The notes: generated by a model not told the origin, from the sequence alone. Positions 51,380 to 60,326 are shown, counted from the stretch's first letter. The stretch: DNA of 64,000 nucleotides from Eutrophovita brisbanensis (GCA_038147395.1 JAYQTM010000001.1:682001-746000); one strand, 5' to 3'. Program-made: numbers and translations.

Positions 51380-52858
51380 TTAATCGTCTAGCGGGTAAAT
51401 TGGACGACGTATGTGTTTGTAGTTAAACATCGTCCAATCTGATGACCCTACGCCTACTCCAGCGCAGTACACGCTGTGTTTCGCGATGGGAAGAAATACG
51501 GGACGGAAATACATTCTTGATTTCAACAGTAAATATTTTTTCTTCGTGGGATCGATGCCAACACTGGTGAATACTCCTGTGTCCCAGGGCTCCTGAAGTT
51601 TTTCTGTGACTACGATTTCCGCATCCCCAATATCAAATAGAACTGAACGACCCATTGACGCTCGAACCCCTGTAAATTGTGGTCCCGTGATTGTGTACTC
51701 ACCATCAGTGATGTTTTTGACCGTGCCAGTCAATTCAAGTGGTTCGCCAACATGATTGATCGCGGGTAGGTCAGTTTTTCCTCCAATCATGACTGTCAGC
51801 TTGGCACCGATGCCGGCAGTGATCAGCGTATCGACTGCCTCGGGATCTCTGATTGGCCCAACTCCAATGTTGGTGAGTCCTTGTTTGAGTGCTTCGCGTA
51901 ACGTCGTCATCGTGTCTTGACTTGCCCCGGTCGCACAGTTATCTGGGTGGTCAAGTAGCAAAATCGGACCATCCGCGAGAGTTTTAGCATGCGCGATAGA
52001 TTCTTCTAGTGGTGCGTCGATCCAAATGAACTCTTCCTTACGTGAGAGCGCTGTATCCAAGATGGCGCGACATTCTGATTGTCCGAGCGCATCACTGTGA
52101 TTGGAGATCACGATGACACTCATTCCAGCCTCAGGGATATCAGCCATGGGAAATCCGCCAAAAGCAGAGCTCGCTAATATGCCTTCTTTCGCCTCCGCGG
52201 ATGCCGCTCGATCGGCATACACTTTCATGGCTCCTTCCGACGTATTCATTTTTAGCGTTTGTGCAAGCACCGGGATGTTATCCCAGTGTAGCTTTGGCGA
52301 TATTTCACCACGGTACATTTTTACAAGGAGTTCTCCAGCTAACTTTCCGGTTTCGTACATGTCTATATGCGGGTATGTTTTGTAACCCACGATGATGTCA
52401 GCATTATCGACCATCTTTCGCGTGACATTGGCATGAAGGTCGAGGGAAACTGCGATGGGAGTGTCAGGAGCAGCCAGTCTTACTTTTTCCAAAAGCGTAC
52501 CCTCTCCATCGAGAGTGCGATCCATGACCACCATCGCACCGTGAAGATCCAACATGATCATGTCACACCCAGATTTCACACTATCGATGATTAGATTGCA
52601 GAAACGGTCATACGCGTTACCGTCGACTGGGCCGCTGGGGTATGCAAAGCCGGCTACAGGAGTGATGACGTCCGCACCAAGCTCGTCAGCAATATCGATG
52701 AAAGCGCCAATAGGCGTTTTCGTTCCCTTCATCGCGTCATAAGCGTCTTGCCCAACGTAGGGCCCATTGGGTCCAAATGACTCCCACGGAGTTAACACCG
52801 GAGAAAACGTATTTGTTTCATGCTCCATCTGTGCGATGAGCACTTTGATCTTTTTCAT
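51380..52858 (-). CDS. M81 family hydrolase (microcystinase C/MlrC-like)
   Basis: The 492-residue protein resembles MlrC, a zinc hydrolase that opens linear microcystin-derived peptides. Visible landmarks are IAQMEHETNTFSPVLTPWE at the start, MLDLHGAMV near residue 102, VSLDLHANVT near 136, the putative metal cluster YKTYPHIDMYETGK near 158 and PILLLDHPDNCATGASQDT near 295. The His, Asp and Glu of these blocks are the expected zinc ligands. There is no signal peptide. It lies between a beta-alanine-type aminotransferase and mmsA, which suggests an amide or peptide containing a beta-amino acid as substrate. Confidence 0.87.
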   Translation of the reverse strand: MKKIKVLIAQMEHETNTFSPVLTPWESFGPNGPYVGQDAYDAMKGTKTPIGAFIDIADELGADVITPVAGFAYPSGPVDGNAYDRFCNLIIDSVKSGCDMIMLDLHGAMVVMDRTLDGEGTLLEKVRLAAPDTPIAVSLDLHANVTRKMVDNADIIVGYKTYPHIDMYETGKLAGELLVKMYRGEISPKLHWDNIPVLAQTLKMNTSEGAMKVYADRAASAEAKEGILASSAFGGFPMADIPEAGMSVIVISNHSDALGQSECRAILDTALSRKEEFIWIDAPLEESIAHAKTLADGPILLLDHPDNCATGASQDTMTTLREALKQGLTNIGVGPIRDPEAVDTLITAGIGAKLTVMIGGKTDLPAINHVGEPLELTGTVKNITDGEYTITGPQFTGVRASMGRSVLFDIGDAEIVVTEKLQEPWDTGVFTSVGIDPTKKKYLLLKSRMYFRPVFLPIAKHSVYCAGVGVGSSDWTMFNYKHIRRPIYPLDD

Positions 52859-52904
52859 TGTTACGTCCTTCGTGTCGCCGTTTTACGAGACTGATGTAAC
52901 TGCG

Positions 52905-54254
52905 TTACTGCGTTGAAGCCTTTAATGCAGCTCCGAGCGTGTCCACAATGTGGGTGATGTCATTCTCTGTTGCGATAAAGGGTGGGGTGAGCGCGATCGT
53001 GTCTCCCGCCGAGCGAACCAGTACTCCTCGCTCATAACAGCTCAAGAAGATATCGTACGCTCGCTTTCCTGGCTTCCCATCTACGGGGCTTAGCTCAACA
53101 CCTCCCATTAATCCACAGTTGCGGATATCGATGACGTGAGGCAAGTCCGATAGAGAGTGTAATGCGGCTTCAAAGTGGGGGGCCAAGTCGCGCGCTCGGT
53201 CGAATAACCCTTCTTCTTTGTAGACATCCATCGTCGCAATTGCCGCAGCGCTCGCTAAAGGATGCCCCGAGTAAGTGTAGCCGTGAAAGAACTCAATCTG
53301 CTCTGAGGGGCCGTTCATGAAAGCCTCATAAATTTTTTCACTCAGAAGCACTCCCCCCATCGGAACGGCTCCATTTGTGACGCCTTTGGCAAACGTAATC
53401 ATGTCGGGTAATACGCCAAAGGTTTGAGCTGCGAATGGGTTTCCAGTACGCCCGAAACCTGTGATGACTTCATCGAAGATTAGAAGGATCCCGTACTTGG
53501 TGCATATTTCCCGTAATTTTTGAAGATACCCTTGAGGAGGTACAAGGACACCCGTAGATCCGGCGACTGGTTCGACGATCACGGCGGCAATGTTTGACGC
53601 GTCGTGAAGTGCGACGAGTCTCTCTAAGTCTTCTGCAAGGTGAGCTCCCCATGAAGGCTGACCTTTTGAGAACGCGTTGTGCTCTAAGTTGTGAGTATGA
53701 GGGAGGTGATCTACGCCCGGTAGCAGCGCGGTACTAAACACTTTTCGGTTCGGTGTCATTCCTCCAACCGAGACGCCTCCGAATCCAACGCCATGATAAC
53801 CTCGCTCTCTGCCAATGAGGCGATGCCGATGTTCTCCGTTAGCACGGTGGTATCCCAACGCAATTTTGAGCGCTGTGTCTATCGCCTCCGATCCTGAATT
53901 AGTGAAAAAAACTGTATCGAGTCCTGTGGGAGCGAGATTTGCAATCATTTCTGCTGCTTGAAATTGCGCAGGGTGAGCCATGTTGAACGCTGTGATGTAA
54001 TCAAGTTGCTCTGCTTGTTTCTTGATTGCGTTAACGATCGGCTCGCGAGAATGCCCAGCATTTACACACCACAATCCTGAGATGCCATCGAGAATTTTTT
54101 GACCACTGGTGGTCTCGTAATGCATGCCATGTGCTCGATTGATCAATCGTGGTGAGGATTTAAATTGTCGGTTCGGCGTGAATGGAAGCCATAAAGGACG
54201 CGTATTAATCTCTTGATTAATTTCTTCGAGCATGACTTTATCGCTAGAGTTCAT
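52905..54254 (-). CDS. Omega-amino acid (beta-alanine):pyruvate aminotransferase
   Basis: A class III PLP-dependent aminotransferase of 449 residues. RPLWLPFTPNRQFK near residue 19 is characteristic of the beta-alanine:pyruvate/omega-amino acid group (BauA/OapT-like). Other features are TNSGSEAIDTALKIAL near 118, HGVGFGGVSVGG near 154, DEVITGFGRTG near 261 with the cofactor Asp, and the Schiff-base Lys290 in TFAKGVTNG. It would convert beta-alanine or a similar omega-amino acid to a semialdehyde, the substrate type of MmsA two genes downstream. It is first in the minus-strand series and diverges from the acyl-CoA dehydrogenase operon. Confidence 0.9.
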   Translation of the reverse strand: MNSSDKVMLEEINQEINTRPLWLPFTPNRQFKSSPRLINRAHGMHYETTSGQKILDGISGLWCVNAGHSREPIVNAIKKQAEQLDYITAFNMAHPAQFQAAEMIANLAPTGLDTVFFTNSGSEAIDTALKIALGYHRANGEHRHRLIGRERGYHGVGFGGVSVGGMTPNRKVFSTALLPGVDHLPHTHNLEHNAFSKGQPSWGAHLAEDLERLVALHDASNIAAVIVEPVAGSTGVLVPPQGYLQKLREICTKYGILLIFDEVITGFGRTGNPFAAQTFGVLPDMITFAKGVTNGAVPMGGVLLSEKIYEAFMNGPSEQIEFFHGYTYSGHPLASAAAIATMDVYKEEGLFDRARDLAPHFEAALHSLSDLPHVIDIRNCGLMGGVELSPVDGKPGKRAYDIFLSCYERGVLVRSAGDTIALTPPFIATENDITHIVDTLGAALKASTQ

Positions 54255-54446
54255 CTCTGGTCTCCTCGGATCTTAATGTCGTCAAAAACAATGCGTTACC
54301 CTGTAGGTCGAGTGATTGGTGATCACTGCTATCATGATATTGACACAGTAAATTCGATGCTGCCAAGTTTTCCCGCATGATTTGCTTGGTGTTTCAGATT
54401 GTCTTATTCTCCATCCGACATTTTTGAATATTTATTAGGAACAAGT
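54255..54446. promoter_or_regulatory. Divergent regulatory region with palindrome
   Basis: This 192-base gap lies between the aminotransferase (minus) and acyl-CoA dehydrogenase (plus) operons. AGTGAT (54311-54316) and ATCACT (54322-54327) form a perfect dyad with spacer TGGTG; ATCATGAT (54331-54338) lies next to it and TTGACA (54340-54345) follows immediately. AGGAAC before 54447 is the ribosome binding site that decides the plus-strand start. The dyad is a plausible operator; its regulator is not evident. Confidence 0.4.
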
Positions 54447-55643
54447 ATGGAAGTCAGTTATAGCGATGAGGAACTGTCGTTCGCCTCTGAGGTGAGAGAG
54501 TTTGTGGGCCGAGGGCTCGCAAAAGACGTGGCTCGAAAGGTGCTCGAGCATAAACGACTAGGAAAAGAGGACGTATCTCAGTGGCACAAATCGCTCTTCC
54601 AACAGGGCTGGGTGGCTCCGAGTTGGCCCAAGAAGTTCGGGGGCTGTGAATGGAGTCCTGTGTACCAACATATTTTCGATGTTGAATCCTCCGCACTAGG
54701 AGCACCGAGGCTCTCCCCGTTTGGTCTGAGTATGATTGGCCCTGTCTTGATGGCATTTGGCACCGAAGAGCAGCAGGAACGGTACCTACCTAAGATACTC
54801 TCTGGAGAGGAGTGGTGGTGCCAAGGATATTCTGAACCTGGTTCGGGTTCAGATTTGGCGTCATTGGTAACGCGCGCGGAGCGCAAGGGCGACAAGTATG
54901 TCATCAATGGACAAAAGACATGGACGACGCATGCGCAATGGGCTGACAAGATATTTTGTTTAGTTCGAACAAGCTCTGAGGAAAGGAAACAAGAGGGCAT
55001 ATCAATGGTTCTTTGTGATATGGATAGCCCCGGTATTGAGGTTCGCCCGATCATTACCTTGGATGGTGAGCATGAGGTCAACGAGGTGTGGTTTCAGGAT
55101 GTGGAAGTTCCAGTGTCAAATTTGGTTGGTGAAGAGGGGAAGGGTTGGTCGATTGGCAAGTTCTTACTGTCGCACGAGCGCACAGGAATCGCGGGTGTTG
55201 GGGTGTCTCGACGAGAGTTGTCATACCTCAAACATCTGGCTTCACAACACACTTACTTGGGTAAACCCTTGATAGAGGATCCGGTATTTTTAGATCGCAT
55301 TGTAGAGCTAGAGATTGACCTTCTTGCGCTGGAGATGACCGTATTGAGAGTTGCTTCAGTGCAATCGGCGGGTGGCGAACCGGGTCCAGAGGCCTCCATA
55401 TTAAAAATTCGGGGTACCGAAATCCAGCAGCGCCTCACTGAATTACAACTCGACGTGGCTGGGCAGGCGGCCTTGCCTCACTTACCTATGGCTTGGGGGG
55501 ATAACTGGATCGGAGAGACTCCCGGGGCATTGCATGCAGCTCCCCTCGCGGCCAGATATCTCAACATGCGCAAAACCTCGATTTACGGCGGGACAAATGA
55601 AATACAAAGAAACATCATCGCGCAACGAGTGTTGAGCTTATAA
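54447..55643 (+). CDS. Acyl-CoA dehydrogenase
   Basis: A 398-residue FAD enzyme of acyl-CoA oxidation. It has WVAPSWPKKFGGCEW near residue 50, the FAD-binding YSEPGSGSDLASL near 130, GQKTWTTHAQWADKIFCLVRT near 160 and the C-terminal KTSIYGGTNEIQRNIIAQRVL. The start at 54447 is preceded by AGGAAC, while the frame extends 16 codons upstream. It is the first gene of a plus-strand operon and is paired with a second dehydrogenase, a pattern seen where two related chains form a heteromer in side-chain or sterol degradation; that pairing here is inference. Confidence 0.9.
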   Translation: MEVSYSDEELSFASEVREFVGRGLAKDVARKVLEHKRLGKEDVSQWHKSLFQQGWVAPSWPKKFGGCEWSPVYQHIFDVESSALGAPRLSPFGLSMIGPVLMAFGTEEQQERYLPKILSGEEWWCQGYSEPGSGSDLASLVTRAERKGDKYVINGQKTWTTHAQWADKIFCLVRTSSEERKQEGISMVLCDMDSPGIEVRPIITLDGEHEVNEVWFQDVEVPVSNLVGEEGKGWSIGKFLLSHERTGIAGVGVSRRELSYLKHLASQHTYLGKPLIEDPVFLDRIVELEIDLLALEMTVLRVASVQSAGGEPGPEASILKIRGTEIQQRLTELQLDVAGQAALPHLPMAWGDNWIGETPGALHAAPLAARYLNMRKTSIYGGTNEIQRNIIAQRVLSL

Positions 55644-55692
55644 GCGAGTTGGCTTTATTAACGAACGGTTTTCTACGGATTGGAAAAGTATT

Positions 55693-56877
55693 ATGCGGTT
55701 CACTTTCACCGACGAGCAGTCTCTATTTAGGGACGGATTACAAAGATTTCTCGATAAGAGTTTTTCGATCGAGACTCGGAGACAAATGGTCGCAAGCCGA
55801 GAGGCAGGCTCGGAGGAGTTGTGGGCGGGACTTGCCGCTTTGGGGGCGCTTGGAGTCCCTATTTCCGAAGACAGTGGCGGATACGGAGGCTCGGGTATAG
55901 AGGCGATGATTATCATGCAAGAGCTTGGGAAAGCGCTTGTGTTCGAACCATATCTGTCATCGGTTGTGATTAGCGCAGGTCTTGTGGATTTGTGTGGCTC
56001 ACATTTTCAAAAAAACATCTTGATTCCTGAGATCGTGAAAGGCGAGCGAACGCTCGCTCTCGCACACACGGAAGAACTTGGATCAGAGGGCAGTGAGACA
56101 CTCACCACGACTGCCGTTCAGTCCGGCACTAAGTGGGTTTTAAATGGCAGTAAAAAAATGATTCTTGGCGGGGCGACGGCTGACCGTTTCCTCATTTCTG
56201 CCCGCACCACTCAGGGAGACATGGATGGCGTGACGCTATTTATTGTCGAGTCTATGGAAGAGAGCATTGCGGGTAAAGCATATCCACTCGTTGATGGCAG
56301 TCGAGTACTCGATATCAAATTCAAGGATCTCGAGGTCGGGCCTGAGTCTGTGCTCGGTGTCATCAATCAAGCTCAGCCGGTCATCGACTGTGTGCATGAT
56401 AGAGCGACTGCTGCGCTTTGTGCAGAGGCCTTGGGTCTCATGGAAGTGATACATGAAATGACCCTCGAATATATTCGCACAAGGCGGCAATTCGGAACCG
56501 CGTTGTCTCAGTTTCAGGTCCTGCAGCACAAAGCCGTTGATATGTTTATTAATATCGAGGAAGTTAGATCACTGGTCATTAATGCGGCGGATAAAGGATG
56601 GTCAACCGATACTTACGAGCGTGTTCGCGCTGTGTCAGCAGCTAAGGCTTTAACGAATCGGGCCAGTCGCTTTGTCTCTCAACAGGCAATACAACTACAT
56701 GGCGGCATGGGAATGACACAGGAGTTGCCTCTTAGCGATTACGTCAGACGATTGCTGGTTATCGAGTCATTATTCGGCAGCGAGCGGTTTAACCGAAGCC
56801 GTTTCGCATCGAACACCGGTAGTGAACAGCCGTTGGCGGTGCTCGATTCTCCCAAAAAGCGCTGGAAACAAATTTAG
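55693..56877 (+). CDS. Acyl-CoA dehydrogenase, second paralogue
   Basis: A 394-residue protein of the same superfamily but more divergent: it starts MRFTFTDEQSLFRDGLQRFL, has LAALGALGVPISEDSGGYGG near residue 43, a weaker FAD-binding region (the usual TEPxxGSD block reads HTEELGSEGS), TRRQFGTALSQFQVLQHK near 260 and LHGGMGMTQELPLSDYVRR near 335. The missing canonical block suggests a partner role to the first enzyme rather than an independent one. It starts 49 bases after that gene and precedes the hydroxyacyl-CoA dehydrogenase. Confidence 0.86.
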   Translation: MRFTFTDEQSLFRDGLQRFLDKSFSIETRRQMVASREAGSEELWAGLAALGALGVPISEDSGGYGGSGIEAMIIMQELGKALVFEPYLSSVVISAGLVDLCGSHFQKNILIPEIVKGERTLALAHTEELGSEGSETLTTTAVQSGTKWVLNGSKKMILGGATADRFLISARTTQGDMDGVTLFIVESMEESIAGKAYPLVDGSRVLDIKFKDLEVGPESVLGVINQAQPVIDCVHDRATAALCAEALGLMEVIHEMTLEYIRTRRQFGTALSQFQVLQHKAVDMFINIEEVRSLVINAADKGWSTDTYERVRAVSAAKALTNRASRFVSQQAIQLHGGMGMTQELPLSDYVRRLLVIESLFGSERFNRSRFASNTGSEQPLAVLDSPKKRWKQI

Positions 56878-56900
56878 TCACAAAAACTGGAGTGTGAATC

Positions 56901-57749
56901 ATGTACGACAGGATCGGCGTCGTTGGTGCAGGTCTAATGGGATCCGAGATCGCATTGGTTTTTGCGTTATCCGGGCGTAGGGTTAGGCTCAACGATACAA
57001 GTGAAGAGTTGATTTCTCAGGCGATGAAGCGGCTTGAGGGGGTGCTTCAAAAAGGCATCGATAGAGGTTTTTACGAGCCAGACGTTATTGAAAGAACAAT
57101 GCCGTTAATCACTCCATGTTATTCGTTGACCGATTTCGCTGACAGTGACTTGGTGGTCGAGGCGGTTTTTGAGAACGAAAACGTCAAAGGAGAAATTTTT
57201 TCTCAGTTGGATACGATCGCGGCAACCGATTGTGTTTTCGCGAGTAATACCTCGAGTATATCGATCACGGCATTGGCGTCGAAAGTCAGTGAAAAGCGTC
57301 GTGAGTGTTTTATAGGGACTCATTTTTTTTCTCCGGTTTCTCGCATGAAATTAGTCGAGGTGATTCCCGGATTAGACACTACTTCGGAAATTGTTGAGTC
57401 TGTGAGTCAATTGTGCAAGCAGATTGGTAAAACGCCGATCACAGTAAAAGATGTTGTTGGGTTTGCGGTCAATCGTTTGTTGCATGCCATGATGATTGAG
57501 GCGATGCGCTTGGTCGAGGAGGGTGTTGCGACTCCTGAGGATATTGACGTGGCCTGTCGCCTTGGCCTTGGACATCCGATTGGTCCCTTCCAACTCATGG
57601 ATGCGACGCAAATCAGTTTGTCTCTTCAGGTCGAAGAGATCCTACACGAGGCCTATGGAGATCGTTTTAAGCCTAGGCCTATCATGAAGCAAATGGTGGG
57701 TGCAGGCTATAACGGTAAAAAGTCAGGCCGCGGTTGGTATAAGAGTTAA
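56901..57749 (+). CDS. 3-hydroxyacyl-CoA dehydrogenase (FadB2/PaaH-like)
   Basis: The 282-residue NAD-dependent enzyme oxidises 3-hydroxyacyl-CoA. It has GVVGAGLMGSEIALVFALSG near residue 6 for NAD, LVVEAVFENENVKGEIF near 80, SNTSSISI near 115, the catalytic His in FIGTHFFSPVSRMKLVEVI near 140, and DVVGFAVNRLL near 186. It is a stand-alone short form without the hydratase domain. AACTGGAG lies upstream of the ATG. It sits between the acyl-CoA dehydrogenases and a MaoC hydratase, completing three beta-oxidation steps. Confidence 0.92.
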   Translation: MYDRIGVVGAGLMGSEIALVFALSGRRVRLNDTSEELISQAMKRLEGVLQKGIDRGFYEPDVIERTMPLITPCYSLTDFADSDLVVEAVFENENVKGEIFSQLDTIAATDCVFASNTSSISITALASKVSEKRRECFIGTHFFSPVSRMKLVEVIPGLDTTSEIVESVSQLCKQIGKTPITVKDVVGFAVNRLLHAMMIEAMRLVEEGVATPEDIDVACRLGLGHPIGPFQLMDATQISLSLQVEEILHEAYGDRFKPRPIMKQMVGAGYNGKKSGRGWYKS

Positions 57750-57771
57750 GTGTAAAAAAGAGGTCGAGTCT

Positions 57772-58236
57772 ATGAGCCACGAGCCTGATATTTTTTGGGA
57801 GGATTTCAATCTTGATTCCAGAGTCAGCATGGGAACAGTGAGTGTTGATCGGGATGAGGTGATTGAATTTGCGACGCGCTATGATCCACAACCTTTTCAT
57901 GTTGACCCTGAGGCAGCCAAAGAATCAATCTACGGCGGCATCATCGCGAGCGGTTGGCATACGTGTTCGATGGTCATGAGACTGATGTGCGATTCGTATT
58001 TGCTGAATTCCTCTAGTTTGGGGTCTCCTGGAATAGAAAACGTCCGTTGGCTTCTTCCCGTTTTTCCTGGAGACAAGTTGACAGCGTACAGGACGGTGAC
58101 AGAAAAACGAGCATCAAAAACGCGACCGGATCGGGGTATCGTCAAAACATTTTGGGAGGTTGAGAACCAAGATTCTAAAATTGTGATGACGATGACCGGA
58201 GTAAATTTTTTTCGAAAAAGAGATCAATCGTTATGA
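57772..58236 (+). CDS. MaoC-like enoyl-CoA hydratase
   Basis: The 154-residue hotdog protein has the (R)-specific hydratase landmarks: EFATRYDPQPFHVDPEAAKES near residue 30-50 with Asp and His, followed by GGIIASGWHTCSMVMRL. It should hydrate trans-2-enoyl-CoA. I start it at the ATG at 57772, with GAGG upstream; the frame is open further back inside the previous gene. Its stop overlaps the start of the ComB-like gene (ATGA). Confidence 0.9.
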   Translation: MSHEPDIFWEDFNLDSRVSMGTVSVDRDEVIEFATRYDPQPFHVDPEAAKESIYGGIIASGWHTCSMVMRLMCDSYLLNSSSLGSPGIENVRWLLPVFPGDKLTAYRTVTEKRASKTRPDRGIVKTFWEVENQDSKIVMTMTGVNFFRKRDQSL

Positions 58237-58982
58237 GCGCTCAGATCGACCATTTTGGACACAAGGTCCACGTCTTGTTAAAGCGAGAGGACTTAGATCA
58301 TGAGCGACTCCAGGGCAAGGTTGCAATTGTTCTCGATGTGCTTTTTGCAACAACGACTATCATCCACGCATTAGAATCTGGGGCGCAATCGGTCATTCCG
58401 ACGATTGATGAGACCTCTGCGCGTCGGGCCGCTGCTCAACTTGATAAAGAGGTCATTCTCGCGGGCGAACTATATGCGGAAACGCTGCCTGGATTTGCTC
58501 ACCCTGCTCCACTTGAATTGGCCAAAGAAAAGTTATCCAAGAAAGACGTGATTTACTCAACGACCAACGGCACAGTTGCGTTGAACCAAGCGAGAGGCGT
58601 GGATGAGATTTTCGTTGGTGCGCTCATCAACGCAGAGGCGGTCGTGGAACATGTGATCCAGTCTTATCCTGAGAAAACCATATTGATTGTTTGTTCAGGC
58701 TCGATGGGAAACCCCAACTTGGAGGACACTTGCGGTGCTGGGTATTTCGTTGACTTAATCCACAAAAAGCTTGGTCATCAATCTGATGGGTTTTACTCAG
58801 ACACCGCTTGTATGGCACAGGCTATTTTTAAATCTGAACCATCTGAGACCCTGCTGCTCAAATCTCGGGTGGGACGAATGATGATTTCTAGACAGATGGA
58901 GCACGAGGTTCAGTTTGCAGCTCAACTTAGCTCGCACGGCTCGGTCCCGATCTACAGGAACGACGTCATCACCGTCATTTGA
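58233..58982 (+). CDS. ComB (2-phosphosulfolactate phosphatase) family protein, divergent
   Basis: The 249-residue protein follows the ComB fold: VLDVLFATTTI (residues 33-43), LAGEL near residue 78, STTNGTVAL near 109-117 and CSGSMGNPNLEDTCGAGYFVDL near 153. ComB hydrolyses 2-phosphosulfolactate to sulfolactate in coenzyme M synthesis and related sulfonate metabolism. Several family positions differ: Phe38 replaces the Arg of DVLRAT, Leu80 replaces the Arg of the GER block, and GFAHPAPLE replaces GFDLGNSP. A changed substrate is therefore likely. Its ATG overlaps the MaoC stop, so it is translationally coupled to a beta-oxidation operon. Confidence 0.8.
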   Translation: MSAQIDHFGHKVHVLLKREDLDHERLQGKVAIVLDVLFATTTIIHALESGAQSVIPTIDETSARRAAAQLDKEVILAGELYAETLPGFAHPAPLELAKEKLSKKDVIYSTTNGTVALNQARGVDEIFVGALINAEAVVEHVIQSYPEKTILIVCSGSMGNPNLEDTCGAGYFVDLIHKKLGHQSDGFYSDTACMAQAIFKSEPSETLLLKSRVGRMMISRQMEHEVQFAAQLSSHGSVPIYRNDVITVI

Positions 58983-59020
58983 CCGCTATGGTGTGTTTGA
59001 TGAATATGGGAGAAGCTTGA

Positions 59021-59332
59021 GTGCGCGGAGTCTGTTTCGTTTTGTTTTATTCTTTGACGTCGATATCGTTTGCTGCGATTAATTGCAGCAACCCCTCCAC
59101 AGGCGTGGAGCGTTTGATATGCACGAGCAGCCGAGCGTCAGTTGCTCACGAGGACATGGCGCTTTCTTACAATCTCGCGATGAGGCGAGGTGTCGATATC
59201 AACGAACTTCAGCGATCGCAGATCGACTGGTATGACAACGTGCTCAATCAGTGCAACGATGTGTCTTGTGTTGTTGACGCGATGACTAATCGCAGCGCTG
59301 ATATTGAGAACATGGATGGGCTGTCAAAATGA
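59021..59332 (+). CDS. Exported LprI/DUF1311-like small protein
   Basis: This 103-residue protein starts with GTG after GGGAGAAG and has a signal peptide (VCFVLFYSLTSISFA). The mature part has four Cys in the pattern of DUF1311/LprI lysozyme-inhibitor-like proteins: NCSNPSTGVERLIC, then a helix with SVAHEDMALSYNLAMRR, QIDWYDNVLNQCNDVSCVVDAM. The usual LprI core Cys-x-Trp block is represented by these elements. It should be a small periplasmic disulfide-bonded protein. Its last nine bases overlap the convergent DapA-family gene. Confidence 0.75.
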   Translation: MRGVCFVLFYSLTSISFAAINCSNPSTGVERLICTSSRASVAHEDMALSYNLAMRRGVDINELQRSQIDWYDNVLNQCNDVSCVVDAMTNRSADIENMDGLSK

Positions 59333-60268
59333 CTGGCCAGAGAGTTCAAGACTCTTTGAGATGTCGATAGGCGCAGTTAGGTCTTGGCCTGCCATCAGCT
59401 CTTTCACCAAACTCTTTAGGGTCTCTTGAATTTGAGTTGTGACCTGGGCCCCTGGTGAGCGAGCCTTTGAACATTGGATTGCGCCGCGCATTCTGAGTAA
59501 TTCTTTTCTGATCGCCACTCCAGGTTGTTGTTCGTAAACGATGAGGGGTAAAAAGTGTTTGTACACAGCGTCGACTCGCTGCCAATTAGCGGCTTTAGCC
59601 GAGGCGACCAGTTCTTTGAGTACCTCTGGAAAAGCAAATCCTGTATTAAATCCGTCAGACCCCGAACGCAGGTCGAATTTGGCGTATAGGGCGCCTAAGC
59701 CTGTCATCACGTTGATTTGAGGGTGAGTTTCTTTTAGTTTGGCTACTTTTGGGGCTGTCGGTACTGACTCCATTTTGATGCCAACGAACCCGTCTATTTC
59801 ATCGATGAGTCGAGAGATCAGTTCACTTGACATGTGCACCCCTGTCGAAGCGGGATGATCTTGAAGAATAATGGGTAGAGCGCTTTCATTTTTGATCATC
59901 TTAAAATGCTGAACGATTCTCTCATCTGATGGGGTCGGCTCGGCATGCGGCGTAATCATCACGGCACTGGCGTTATTTTTCCTCGCAATCTCATTGTGCT
60001 CGATGACTGCTTTTGTCCCAGCGGCGCTTGTACCGACAATCACAGGTAGGTTTCCAGCTGCGTCTACGGCTTCACTGATGACGATTTCACGCTCTCTGTC
60101 TGTGAGCCTATTTGCCTCGCCGAGTACACCAAGTATGGTGACTCCGTTGACACCAATCTTTTTCATGAGTGTGACCGTCGATCGGAGTGATGCGACATCG
60201 ATTGTTTCGTCTGACTTGAATGGTGTGACGAGGATTGGAATTACTCCGTTAAATTTCAACTCTGTCAT
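59324..60268 (-). CDS. DapA (dihydrodipicolinate synthase) superfamily lyase, not DapA
   Basis: The 314-residue TIM-barrel protein has the Schiff-base Lys165 in GFVGIKMES, the GVTILGVLGEANRLTDRER block near residue 42 and VIVGTSAAGT near 76. The Tyr that DapA uses in YNVP is replaced by Gln136 in ILQDHP, and lysine pathway genes are absent, so it is probably an aldolase or dehydratase acting on another 2-keto acid. The C-terminus is about 20 residues longer than in DapA. It diverges from an HpaI-type aldolase gene, which suggests a shared pathway. Confidence 0.87.
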   Translation of the reverse strand: MTELKFNGVIPILVTPFKSDETIDVASLRSTVTLMKKIGVNGVTILGVLGEANRLTDREREIVISEAVDAAGNLPVIVGTSAAGTKAVIEHNEIARKNNASAVMITPHAEPTPSDERIVQHFKMIKNESALPIILQDHPASTGVHMSSELISRLIDEIDGFVGIKMESVPTAPKVAKLKETHPQINVMTGLGALYAKFDLRSGSDGFNTGFAFPEVLKELVASAKAANWQRVDAVYKHFLPLIVYEQQPGVAIRKELLRMRGAIQCSKARSPGAQVTTQIQETLKSLVKELMAGQDLTAPIDISKSLELSGQSF

Positions 60269-60326
60269 GATCTCCGAACGGTTATGATGATAAGAAACGG
60301 TTAAGTGTAACGACTAGGGGATTAGT

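Noticed and set aside
59324..60268. dapA for lysine synthesis
   Set aside because: The pocket Tyr of DapA is replaced by Gln136 and the neighbours are catabolic.
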